The notes below the pieces were generated by a model. It was not told the origin of the DNA. It did not search any database and saw nothing but the letters and a program-made list of their open reading frames with translations. From Paraburkholderia polaris (lineage in GTDB: Bacteria > Pseudomonadota > Gammaproteobacteria > Burkholderiales > Burkholderiaceae): a stretch of DNA of 64,000 nt. A program made the translations under genes and the position numbers. Every line of letters starts with the position of its first letter. The first letter of the stretch is position 1. Location: contig NZ_JABBGJ010000032.1 of NCBI RefSeq assembly GCF_012927345.1, forward strand, positions 1-64,000. The letters are read 5' to 3'. This document shows, piece by piece, positions 23,961-32,183 of the stretch.

Positions 23961-26129
23961 CTAGCCCTTCGCGCCAAGTCGGAACTTGTGCAGCAATGGT
24001 TCCGTATACCCGCCAGGCTGCGACCGTCCTTCAAAAACCAGCGCCTTCGCCGCCTTGAACGCGAGCGATGTGTCCAGGTGACCGGTCATTGGCTGGTACT
24101 GAGGATCGTTGGCGTTCTGCTCGTCCACCACCTTCGCCATGCGCTTGAACGTTTCGTTCACCTGCGCTTCCGACACCACCCCGTGATACAGCCAGTTCGC
24201 AATGTGCTGGCTCGAAATGCGCAGCGTCGCGCGGTCTTCCATCAGACCGATATCGTGAATATCCGGCACCTTCGAACATCCGACGCCCTGATCGATCCAG
24301 CGCACCACGTAACCCAGAATCCCTTGCGCGTTGTTCTCGATTTCCTCGCGGATTTCCTCCTCCGACCACTGCGCCTTTTCGACGACAGGAATCGTCAGCA
24401 AGCCATCGAGCAGTTCATCGCGAACGCTGTCGTAGCCCGTCGTTTCCAGCTCCTGCTGCACGGCCTGAACGTCAACTTGATGGTAGTGCAGCGCGTGCAG
24501 CGTAGCGGCAGTTGGCGACGGCACCCAAGCCGTGTTCGCGCCCGCTTTCGGATGCGCGATCTTCTGTTCGAGCATCGCGTGCATCAGGTCGGGCATCGCC
24601 CACATGCCCTTGCCGATCTGCGCGCGTCCGCGCAATCCCGAGCTTAAGCCCGCCAGCACGTTATTACGCTCGTATGCCGCGATCCACGCCGACGATTTCA
24701 TATCGCCCTTACGCATCATCGGACCCGCTTCCATTACGCTGTGCATCTCGTCGCCAGTGCGATCCAGGAAGCCCGTATTAATGAACGCCACGCGCGCCGA
24801 AGCCGCCGCAATGCACGCCTGCAGGTTGACGCTCGTGCGGCGCTCCTCGTCCATGATGCCCATCTTGATGGTATGGCGCGGCAGCCCCAGCAGATCTTCG
24901 ACGCGGCCGAACAGCTCATTGGCGAACGCGACTTCGGCTGGGCCGTGCATCTTCGGCTTGACGATGTAAATCGATCCGGTCCGCGAATTGAGCTTGTTTT
25001 GCAGATCGTGCATCGCGCCCAGCGATGTCATCACGGCATCCAGAATGCCTTCGGGAATTTCATGACCGTCGCGGTCGACGATCGCCGGATTCGTCATCAA
25101 ATGCCCCACGTTGCGGATGAACAGCAGCGAGCGGCCATGCAGCTTCACGGTCGAGCCATCGGGCGCGGTGTAGTTGCGATCGGCGTTCAGGCGGCGCGTG
25201 AAGGTCTTGCCGTTTTTCGTGACTTGCTCGGTCAGATCGCCTTTCGAGAGGCGGGTCCAGTTGCGGTAAAGCTGGACCTTGTCGGCGGCATCGACGGCGG
25301 CAACCGAGTCTTCGCAATCGATAATCGTCGAGACGGCCGCTTCCATCAGTACGTCTTTCACGCGCGCGGCGTCGGTCTTGCCGATCGAGTCCGTTGCGTC
25401 GATCTGGATCTCGAAGTGCAGGCCGTGATGCTTGAGCAGGACGGCGGAAGGGGAGCCAGCGTCGCCCTGATAGCCGATGAACTGCGCGGGAACCTTCAGT
25501 GCCGACGAGCCGTTCTTGAGCGTGACGGCGAGCTTGCCGCATTCCACGCGGTACGCGATGGCGTCGACGTGCGAGCCGTTGGCGAGCGGCGCGGCTTCGT
25601 CGAGGAAGGCACGGGCACGCGCGATCACGCGCGCGCCGCGGACTACGTTGAAGTAAGCGGTGCGCACCGCGCCGTCGGTTTCGGGGATGGCGTCGGTGCC
25701 GTAAAGCGCGTCGTACAGGCTGCCCCAGCGCGCATTCGCGGCGTTGAGTGCGTAGCGCTGGTTCGAGAGCGGCACGACGAGTTGCGGGCCGGCTTGCGCG
25801 GCGATTTCGGTGTCGACGTTCTGAGTCGTCGCCTTAACGGCTGCGCTCGCCGGCACGATATAGCCGATGCCCTCGAGAAATGCGCGGTATGCCTTCAGAT
25901 CGCGCACCGGCCCCGGATTTGCGCGGTGCCACCGGTCCAGCTCCGTCTGCAGACGATCGCGTTCTGCGAGCAACGCGCGGTTCTTCGGCGCGAGGTCGTG
26001 GACGAGGGCAGCGAAGCCTTTCCAGAACGCCTCGCTATCGATGCTGGTCCCGCTCAACGCCTCATTGTCGACAAATTTGCTGAGAACAGCCGCAACACGC
26101 AGCCCGTTTCGCTCGATCATTTCACCCAT
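23961..26129 (-). CDS. glcB: malate synthase G
   Basis: The product is 722 aa, the standard length of the monomeric G isoform, which condenses glyoxylate with acetyl-CoA to malate. Signature segments are RSLLFIRNVGHLMTNPA, KPKMHGPAEVAF, GIMDEERRTSVNLQACI, NTGFLDRTGDEMHS and QGVGCSKVPDIHDI followed by LMEDRATLRISSQHIANW, which carries the catalytic Asp. Three ATGs lie close together (26132, 26129, 26120); 26129 has GGAG six bases upstream. It follows glcG by 32 bases and the SMP-30 gene on the same strand, so it is probably read from the O3-controlled promoter. It assimilates glyoxylate produced from sugar-acid breakdown or glycolate. Confidence 0.95.
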   Translation of the reverse strand: MGEMIERNGLRVAAVLSKFVDNEALSGTSIDSEAFWKGFAALVHDLAPKNRALLAERDRLQTELDRWHRANPGPVRDLKAYRAFLEGIGYIVPASAAVKATTQNVDTEIAAQAGPQLVVPLSNQRYALNAANARWGSLYDALYGTDAIPETDGAVRTAYFNVVRGARVIARARAFLDEAAPLANGSHVDAIAYRVECGKLAVTLKNGSSALKVPAQFIGYQGDAGSPSAVLLKHHGLHFEIQIDATDSIGKTDAARVKDVLMEAAVSTIIDCEDSVAAVDAADKVQLYRNWTRLSKGDLTEQVTKNGKTFTRRLNADRNYTAPDGSTVKLHGRSLLFIRNVGHLMTNPAIVDRDGHEIPEGILDAVMTSLGAMHDLQNKLNSRTGSIYIVKPKMHGPAEVAFANELFGRVEDLLGLPRHTIKMGIMDEERRTSVNLQACIAAASARVAFINTGFLDRTGDEMHSVMEAGPMMRKGDMKSSAWIAAYERNNVLAGLSSGLRGRAQIGKGMWAMPDLMHAMLEQKIAHPKAGANTAWVPSPTAATLHALHYHQVDVQAVQQELETTGYDSVRDELLDGLLTIPVVEKAQWSEEEIREEIENNAQGILGYVVRWIDQGVGCSKVPDIHDIGLMEDRATLRISSQHIANWLYHGVVSEAQVNETFKRMAKVVDEQNANDPQYQPMTGHLDTSLAFKAAKALVFEGRSQPGGYTEPLLHKFRLGAKG

Positions 26130-26161
26130 CATGTGCTCCAACAGTTTCAAATATCAATCAA

Positions 26162-26566
26162 TCAGCCGTTGAGGCTGTTTGCTGCGGTTCTGGCCACTTG
26201 CGAATCCTGATCCGGCTTGACCCCGGACACGCCGACTGCGCCCACAACGTGCCCGTCGACCACGACAGGGACGCCGCCTTCCAGTGCGCCGGCCAGCGGT
26301 GCGCTCAGGAATGCGGTCCGGCCGCCGTTGATCATGTCTTCGTACTGCTTCGATTCACGTCGGCCGAGCGCTGAGGTACGCGCCTTTTCCGTCGCGATGT
26401 AAGCGCCGATCGGCGCACAGCCGTCGAGGCGGAGCAGGGCCAGCAGGTGGCCTCCGTCATCCGCAACGGCAATGGTGACTGCCCACTGGTTTTTCTCTGC
26501 TTCCGCGCGCGCGGCTTCGAGAATTCGGGTCGCTTCTACAACGGTCAATACGGGTTTGCTTTGCAT
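26162..26566 (-). CDS. glcG: GlcG/HbpS-family protein
   Basis: The product is 134 aa, a single GlcG domain: LTVVEATRILEAARAEAEKN, VTIAVADDGGHLLALLRLDG, KARTSALGRRES, GGVPVVVDGHVVGAVGVSG. In E. coli glcG lies in the glycolate-oxidation operon directly before glcB, and here it is likewise adjacent to glcB. Related HbpS proteins bind haem or cobalamin; the exact role of GlcG is not established. No strong ribosome site precedes ATG 26566. It lies 86 bases after the SMP-30 gene in the same direction. Confidence 0.9.
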   Translation of the reverse strand: MQSKPVLTVVEATRILEAARAEAEKNQWAVTIAVADDGGHLLALLRLDGCAPIGAYIATEKARTSALGRRESKQYEDMINGGRTAFLSAPLAGALEGGVPVVVDGHVVGAVGVSGVKPDQDSQVARTAANSLNG

Positions 26567-26652
26567 GTCAGGGTTATCAAGTGTGTGTTTCGAAGTGAAG
26601 TGTCGCCACCGGCGCGGGCCGGTGGCCAGGATACGTTTCGCGGCGAACCGGG

Positions 26653-27591
26653 TTATCCACCCAGCGCGCCCTGCGTGTTGACGTGCACCGCATAAATGGA
26701 CTGCGACGACGCCATGAACAGCCGGTTACGTGCGCGTCCGCCAAAGCACAAATTCGCGCAGCGCTCGGGCAGGGCGATCCGGCCAATCATTTTTCCTTGT
26801 GGCGAAATGACCATGACGCCATCGAGTTCGTCATTGCCCATGCCCCAGCCGCACCACAAATTGCCGTCGATGTCCGCGCGCATTCCGTCGATCGTGCCGA
26901 CGCCCGCGTCGTAGAACACCCGTCCTCTACCGATTCCGCGACCGTCCGCGTCCATTTCATAAACGTGAATCATCCGGTTGGGCACACCGCGCGATTCGAT
27001 GATGTAGAGCAACTTCTCGTCGGGTGAAAAGCACAAGCCGTTCGGCCCTTTCAAGTCGCGAGTGACCACGGACGCTTCGCCCGTCACGCCATCGATCCGA
27101 TATACGGAGTGCGGGAGTTCCTGCTCCGCCTTGATTCCTTCGTAGTGCCCAGAAATGCCCATCGGCGGATCGGTGAACCAGATGGAGCCGTCCGACTTCA
27201 CTACCAAGTCGTTGGGGGAATTCAGCGGCTTGCCTTCAAAGGAGTCGAGAAGGACGGTGATGCTGCCGTCGTACTCGGTACGGGTGACGCGGCGGCCGTG
27301 CTCGCACGTAACGAGCCGCCCCTGCCTGTCGCGGGTGTTGCCGTTCGCGTAGTTGGAAGGTTTCCGGAACACGCTGACCACGCCCGTTTCCTCCTCCCAT
27401 TTCAGCATCTGGTTGTTAGGAATGTCGCTCCAGAGCAGGTAACGCCCATCGCCGAACCAGACCGGACCTTCGGTCCACCGGTAGCCGGTAGCCAGCCGTT
27501 CGACAGCCGAAAAGGCCACGCGGAATTTATCGAAGGAAGGGTCTAGCGAAATCACCCGGGGATCGGGGTATCGCTCAGCTTGTTGCCACAT
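26653..27591 (-). CDS. SMP-30/gluconolactonase-family sugar lactonase
   Basis: The product is 312 aa, a six-bladed beta-propeller lactonase. Metal-site segments are WTEGPVWFGDGRYLLWSDI (Glu of the first blade), NGNTRDRQGRLVTCEHGRR, NSPNDLVVKSDGSIWFTDP (Asn/Asp) and DGMRADIDGNLWCG (Asp). Such enzymes open gluconolactone, galactonolactone or similar rings in the cytoplasm or periplasm; no signal peptide is present. The ATG at 27591 has AGGAG six bases upstream. Operator O3 lies 71 bases upstream, so expression is probably repressed by the neighbouring LacI protein. It is the first gene of a run with glcG and glcB. Confidence 0.9.
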   Translation of the reverse strand: MWQQAERYPDPRVISLDPSFDKFRVAFSAVERLATGYRWTEGPVWFGDGRYLLWSDIPNNQMLKWEEETGVVSVFRKPSNYANGNTRDRQGRLVTCEHGRRVTRTEYDGSITVLLDSFEGKPLNSPNDLVVKSDGSIWFTDPPMGISGHYEGIKAEQELPHSVYRIDGVTGEASVVTRDLKGPNGLCFSPDEKLLYIIESRGVPNRMIHVYEMDADGRGIGRGRVFYDAGVGTIDGMRADIDGNLWCGWGMGNDELDGVMVISPQGKMIGRIALPERCANLCFGGRARNRLFMASSQSIYAVHVNTQGALGG

Positions 27592-27661
27592 CTCAATCTC
27601 CTGTTCGGGTACCCGGCATTTGCGCCCATGCGGCGGCACGACCGCTAGTATAAAGGAAATC

Positions 27662-27687
27662 AAGTAAGCGCTTTCTCTTGAATTCGC
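27662..27687. promoter_or_regulatory. LacI-type operator O3
   Basis: The core AAGTAAGCGCTTTCTC continues with TTGAATTCGC; the 25 bp from AGTAAG onward are identical to O1. It lies between the divergent SMP-30 (minus) and garD-like (plus) genes and overlaps the plus-strand -35-like TTGAAT at 27678-27683. Confidence 0.85.
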
Positions 27688-27706
27688 AATCGAAGTGCCA
27701 TAAGAT
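27678..27706 (+). promoter_or_regulatory. putative sigma-70 promoter of the garD-like operon
   Basis: TTGAAT (27678-27683) and TAAGAT (27701-27706) are separated by exactly 17 bases. Transcription would start near 27713, about 115 bases before the garD-like ATG. O3 covers the -35 edge and O4 lies downstream of the start, a classic repression arrangement. Confidence 0.55.
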
Positions 27707-27759
27707 GCTTGAAATCGTTGGGGTTCAAGTAGTGGCGCATCGGCCGTATCGGTTATGTA

Positions 27760-27775
27760 AGAAAGCGGTTACTCT
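27760..27775. promoter_or_regulatory. LacI-type operator O4
   Basis: AGAAAGCGGTTACTCT reads on the other strand AGAGTAACCGCTTTCT, matching the O1/O3 core with a changed centre. It is about 98 bases from O3, close to the ~105-base O1-O2 distance, and 53 bases before the garD-like start. Confidence 0.68.
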
Positions 27776-27827
27776 CGCCCTCTTTTTTTGACCGCCCGGC
27801 GCAAAATTTTTAGAAGGGCAATGCCTG

Positions 27828-29375
27828 ATGACTGAGATGACGAGCAAGAACGTAACCGGACCAGTGATTCGGTTGCATCCCGCTGACAATGTGGTGATTG
27901 CGCGCATCGACGTCGCAATCGGAACGCCGGTTCCATCGGAAGATTTTGTTTGCCGCAGCCAGGTGGCCGCAGGTTATAAGATCGCCGCGATGCCCATCAA
28001 AAAAGGCGAGGCGGTTCGCAAATACAACGTGGTGATCGGTTTCGCCGCGACGGATATTGCGCCAGGCACGATGGTGCATAGCCATAACCTCGAGTTCCGC
28101 GAGTTTGACCGGGACTACGCATTCGGCGCGGACTACCGGCCCGTCGAGATGGTGCCCGAAGCCGAGCGCGCCACGTTCCAGGGCATCGTGCGGGACAACG
28201 GCGAGGTTGCCACGCGCAACTACATCGGCGTGTTGTCGACAGTCAATTGTTCGGCCACGGTCGCACACAGGATCGCCGAATGGTTCACGCCGGAACGGCT
28301 GGCGGACTACCCCAATGTAGATGGCGTGGTCGCGTTCACTCATTCGATCGGTTGCGGTATGGAGATGAGCGGTGAGCCGATGGCACTGCTGCGCCGAACA
28401 ATGGCGGGTTACGCGCGCCATCCCAATCTCGCCGCGGCGCTGATTGTCGGGCTGGGATGCGAGCGCAACCAGTTGGCCGGACTGATGGATCAGGAAGGTC
28501 TGAAGGCTGATTCGCGGCTGCACACGTTCATCATGCAGGAGAACGGCGGCACCCGCCGGACCATCGAGGCGGGCGTTGCTGCGGTACAGGCGCTGCTACC
28601 CGACGCCAATCGCGTGAAGCGCACGACGGTTCCGGCAAGCCACCTGAAGATCGGTCTGCAATGCGGCGGTTCGGACGGCTTTTCGTCGATCACCGCAAAT
28701 CCTTCGCTTGGCGCGGCGATGGACTTGCTGGTCCGTCATGGCGGCACGGCCATCCTCTCCGAAACACCCGAAATCTACGGCGTGGAACATACGCTCACGC
28801 GGCGTGCGGTCAGCCGCGAAGTCGGCGAGAAACTCGTTGAGCGGATCCGCTGGTGGAAAGACGAGTATTCGGTCGGTCGCGACGTTCAGATCAACGGCCA
28901 GGTCAGCCCTGGCAATCAGGTGGGCGGACTGGCGAACATCTTCGAAAAGTCGATTGGATCAGCAATGAAAGGCGGCACTGGGCCGCTGATGGAAGTGTAT
29001 CGATACGCCGAGTGGGTGAAGCAATCGGGACTCGTATTCATGGACACACCTGGTTTCGACCCCGTCTCCGCGACGGGTCAGATTGCGGGCGGCGCGAATC
29101 TGATTGCCTTCACCACAGGGCGCGGTTCGATGTTCGGCGCGAAGCCGGTGCCATCGCTGAAGCTCGCCACCAACACGCCGATGTACACCCGTCTGACCGA
29201 AGACATGGATCTGAATTGCGGCGGGATCCTGGATGGCATTGCGTCGATCCAGAGCACGGGTCAGAAAATCTTTGACGCTATTCTCGCAGCCGCGTCGGGC
29301 GAGCGCACCAAGAGCGAAATGCTCGGGCTAGGTGACCACGAATTCGTGCCGTGGCAGATCGGCATTATGAGTTGA
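27828..29375 (+). CDS. GarD/UxaA-family sugar-acid dehydratase
   Basis: The product is 515 aa. An N-terminal SAF-like domain (VIRLHPADNVVIARIDVAIG) is followed by the large GarD/UxaA domain: IGCGMEMSG, IVGLGCERNQ, GLQCGGSDGFSSITANPSLG, SPGNQVGGLANIFEKSIGS, AFTTGRGSMFGAKPVP, DLNCGGILDG. The length fits D-galactarate dehydratase (523) and altronate dehydratase (495), which remove water from aldarates or aldonates using iron. D-galactarate or an epimer is most likely given uronate dehydrogenase and two lactonases nearby; the substrate is inferred. It is controlled by O3/O4 and followed by three sugar-acid carriers. Confidence 0.88.
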   Translation: MTEMTSKNVTGPVIRLHPADNVVIARIDVAIGTPVPSEDFVCRSQVAAGYKIAAMPIKKGEAVRKYNVVIGFAATDIAPGTMVHSHNLEFREFDRDYAFGADYRPVEMVPEAERATFQGIVRDNGEVATRNYIGVLSTVNCSATVAHRIAEWFTPERLADYPNVDGVVAFTHSIGCGMEMSGEPMALLRRTMAGYARHPNLAAALIVGLGCERNQLAGLMDQEGLKADSRLHTFIMQENGGTRRTIEAGVAAVQALLPDANRVKRTTVPASHLKIGLQCGGSDGFSSITANPSLGAAMDLLVRHGGTAILSETPEIYGVEHTLTRRAVSREVGEKLVERIRWWKDEYSVGRDVQINGQVSPGNQVGGLANIFEKSIGSAMKGGTGPLMEVYRYAEWVKQSGLVFMDTPGFDPVSATGQIAGGANLIAFTTGRGSMFGAKPVPSLKLATNTPMYTRLTEDMDLNCGGILDGIASIQSTGQKIFDAILAAASGERTKSEMLGLGDHEFVPWQIGIMS

Positions 29376-29476
29376 GTCCGCAGTGGCCCAGCGCATCGCG
29401 AGGGCGAACGGTCATTTACATCCATAAGTAAAACCGCCGCCCTGTAGCTAGTCGAACAAAGTAGCGGAGACAGCCC

Positions 29477-30784
29477 TTGAGTACCCAAACCCCGGCAATA
29501 CAAATACCTGACAGCGCAGAAAGCAACTCGATCTACACGCGAGTGACCTGGCGCTTCATGCCCTTGCTGTTCATCTGCTACGTGGTGGCCTATCTGGATC
29601 GGGTCAACGTGGGCTTCGCCAAGCTCCAGATGCTCAGCGATCTGAACTTCAGCGAGGCGATGTACGGCTTCGGCGCCGGTATCTTTTTCATCGGGTATTT
29701 CTTCTTCGAAGTGCCGAGCAACTTGCTGCTGCACCGGCTCGGCGCGCGCCGCTGGATCGCCCGGATCATGCTCACGTGGGCCGTGCTCTCGGCCGCGACC
29801 GCGTGGGTTTCCACACCCACGATGTTCTACGTATTGCGCTTCTTTCTGGGCGTGGCCGAAGCGGGCTTTTTCCCAGGGCTGGTGCTGTATCTCACCTACT
29901 GGTATCCATCGCACCGGCGCGGCAAGATGATCGCTTTCCTGATGGCGGGCAATCCGGTGGCGGGCATTGTCGGCGGCCCGGTATCGGGCTTCATCATGCA
30001 GCGCCTGGCGGGCAACGCGGGGCTTGCCGGCTGGCAGTGGCTGTTCATTCTGGAAGCCATCCCCGCGCTGATCCTCGCAGCCATCATTTTCTGGTTCCTC
30101 GACGACCGGGTAAAGGACGCAAAGTGGTTGTCGGTTGAGGAGCGCGACTTCATTGCAGCGGAAATCGATGCGGAAGCCCGCACCAAAAGCCACGGTTCCG
30201 TGCGCGAGGTCTTCACGTCGCTCAAAGTCTGGACCTTGTGCACGATTCTCTTCGGTATCGTGATGGGCTCTTATGCGGTTGGCTTCTGGCAGCCGACCAT
30301 CATAAAGAGTTCGGGAATCACGGACGCCTTCACCATTGGCCTGCTCACCGTCGTGCCTTATCTGGCCGCCTTGATTTTGATGATTGTGGTCGGCCGCCAT
30401 GCGGACCGCACGCGTGAACGCCGCTGGCACGTCGTGCTGCCGCAATGCATGGCGGCCGCGGGTTTCGTGATGTGCGCCTACGCGGGCAACAATACCTATA
30501 TTGCGTTGCTTGGCCTGACGCTTGCCGCTTCGGGCGTGATTACGGCCTTACCCATGTTCTGGGCGTTGCCCACGTCTTTTCTCGGTGGCACCGGCGCCGC
30601 CGCCGGCATTGCATTGATCAATTCGACGGGCAATCTCGCAGGATTCGTAAGCCCTGCGCTGGTCGGGTGGCTGAAGACGGTCACGCATTCACTTGATTCG
30701 AGCCTGTTCCTGATCGCGGGGTCGCTGATCGTGTCCGCATGTCTCATCTTGACGCAGCTTCCCGCCAGGCTTGTCAACAAGTAG
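29477..30784 (+). CDS. MFS transporter, ACS family (tartrate/phthalate/sugar-acid type)
   Basis: The product is 435 aa with twelve membrane helices. The TTG start at 29477 has GGAGA eight bases upstream. ACS-family marks are YVVAYLDRVNVGFAKLQM in helix 1, GYFFFEVPSNLLLHRLGARRW, and RFFLGVAEAGFFPGLVLYLT. These are anion:cation symporters for organic acids such as tartrate, phthalate and aldarates. It lies about 100 bases after the garD-like gene and probably belongs to the same transcript, bringing in its substrate. It is not closely related to the two MFS genes that follow. Confidence 0.9.
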   Translation: MSTQTPAIQIPDSAESNSIYTRVTWRFMPLLFICYVVAYLDRVNVGFAKLQMLSDLNFSEAMYGFGAGIFFIGYFFFEVPSNLLLHRLGARRWIARIMLTWAVLSAATAWVSTPTMFYVLRFFLGVAEAGFFPGLVLYLTYWYPSHRRGKMIAFLMAGNPVAGIVGGPVSGFIMQRLAGNAGLAGWQWLFILEAIPALILAAIIFWFLDDRVKDAKWLSVEERDFIAAEIDAEARTKSHGSVREVFTSLKVWTLCTILFGIVMGSYAVGFWQPTIIKSSGITDAFTIGLLTVVPYLAALILMIVVGRHADRTRERRWHVVLPQCMAAAGFVMCAYAGNNTYIALLGLTLAASGVITALPMFWALPTSFLGGTGAAAGIALINSTGNLAGFVSPALVGWLKTVTHSLDSSLFLIAGSLIVSACLILTQLPARLVNK

Positions 30785-30857
30785 TACCTACATGGCGCTC
30801 GAGAGAAGCGCCAGATAATAACGTTCGGTATCCTTATTTAAATGGAATAGAGGCAAC

Positions 30858-32150
30858 ATGAAGACTGGGAAGTATCGTTACGTTGTCGCGTTGCTGCTGT
30901 TTATTGCGGGCGCGATCAATTACATGGACCGCGCGGCGCTTGGCGTGGTCGCGCCTATCCTCAACAAGGAGCTGAGTCTTTCACCGTCGCAACTCGGCGT
31001 GGTGTTCAGCAGCTTTTTCTTCGGTTATTCCATCTTCGCCTTCGTCGGTGGCCAACTCGCCGACAAGTACGGACCGCGCCGGGTTTTCTCCTGGGCGATG
31101 GGGACGTGGTCCATTCTCTGTGGCCTGACCGCGGCTGCGACTGGATTCGGCACGCTGCTCGTTTCCCGGGCGCTGTTTGGCTTCGGTGAAGGCCCGATGA
31201 ATTCGACGACCAACCGGACCATCACCAACTGGTTTCCCCGGCATGAAACCGCGACCATGGTCGGCTTTACGTTTTCGGGCCAGACGGTAGGCAGTGCGAT
31301 CGCTGGGCCGGTGGTCGGACTGATTGCCATTGCTTACGGCTGGCGCACGTCGTTTGTGATTATCGCGGCGCTCGGGCTGGTGTGGATCGTCGCCTGGCGC
31401 ATGTTCGCGACCGACAGGCCGGCGCAAAGCGCACGGGTCGGCGAGGCCGAACGCGAAATGGTCGAAGCGAGCCGTAGCGCGGCGCATCCGGCGGAAGGCG
31501 GCGACGAAAGCACGCCCTTGCGCAGCTACCTGTTTCGTCCGAGCACGCTCGCGCTTGGCGTCGGCCTTTTCGCGGTGAACTACACGTTGTTCGTGTTCAT
31601 CTCCTGGATGCCGAGCTATTTCACCAACGCGCTGCATCTGGACATGAAGCACATGAGCATTCTGAGCGCAGTGCCATGGGCATGCGGCGGGATCGGATAC
31701 TTCGGCGGCGGCCTGCTCGCCGATGCGTGTTTCAAGCGCATGAGCAACAAGCTGCTGGCGCGCAAGGTCGCGGCGATCGTGCCGCTCGCGCTGTCGGGTC
31801 TCGCCCTGGTGGGCGTGAGCATGGTCGATTCCGTGACGCCCGCGGTACTGCTTGTCGCGTTCGCCGTGCTGTTCCTGACAGCTTCGTCGCAAGCGTGCTG
31901 GGCCATCATGCACGAGCTTGTGCCGGGCAGGCATCTTGGGGGCGTAAGCGGCTTTGTTCACCTGATCAGCAACATTTCGGGCATCGTCGGTCCGACCATG
32001 ATGGGTCTGGCGGTTCAGTACTTTGGCGGTTACAGCAGCGGCTTCATGCTCGGCGCAGCGGTCGATCTGGTCGGCGTGCTGGCCATGCTGCTGGTCATCG
32101 GCCGGCGCGCCGCAGGCGAGACAGTTGAAACGCATACCACCGCCGCCTAA
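30858..32150 (+). CDS. MFS transporter, hexuronate/aldarate type (copy 1)
   Basis: The product is 430 aa with twelve helices. The start KYRYVVALLLFIAGAINYMDRAAL is the signature of ExuT/GarP/GudP-type sugar-acid carriers (NYMDR motif). GQLADKYGPRRVFSW is the MFS A-motif, and NSTTNRTITNWFPRHETAT is typical of hexuronate carriers. GAGG precedes the ATG. It is clearly paralogous to the next gene, sharing long identical runs in helices 1-5, and was probably produced by tandem duplication. Substrate within the uronate/aldarate class cannot be set. Confidence 0.9.
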   Translation: MKTGKYRYVVALLLFIAGAINYMDRAALGVVAPILNKELSLSPSQLGVVFSSFFFGYSIFAFVGGQLADKYGPRRVFSWAMGTWSILCGLTAAATGFGTLLVSRALFGFGEGPMNSTTNRTITNWFPRHETATMVGFTFSGQTVGSAIAGPVVGLIAIAYGWRTSFVIIAALGLVWIVAWRMFATDRPAQSARVGEAEREMVEASRSAAHPAEGGDESTPLRSYLFRPSTLALGVGLFAVNYTLFVFISWMPSYFTNALHLDMKHMSILSAVPWACGGIGYFGGGLLADACFKRMSNKLLARKVAAIVPLALSGLALVGVSMVDSVTPAVLLVAFAVLFLTASSQACWAIMHELVPGRHLGGVSGFVHLISNISGIVGPTMMGLAVQYFGGYSSGFMLGAAVDLVGVLAMLLVIGRRAAGETVETHTTAA

Positions 32151-32183
32151 GCGGCCTGTCCTGCCACGCAAGGAGTCCGTGCC

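Noticed and set aside
29261..30445. 394-codon minus-strand frame over the ACS carrier gene
   Set aside because: Same antisense effect; no family signature and no start signal.
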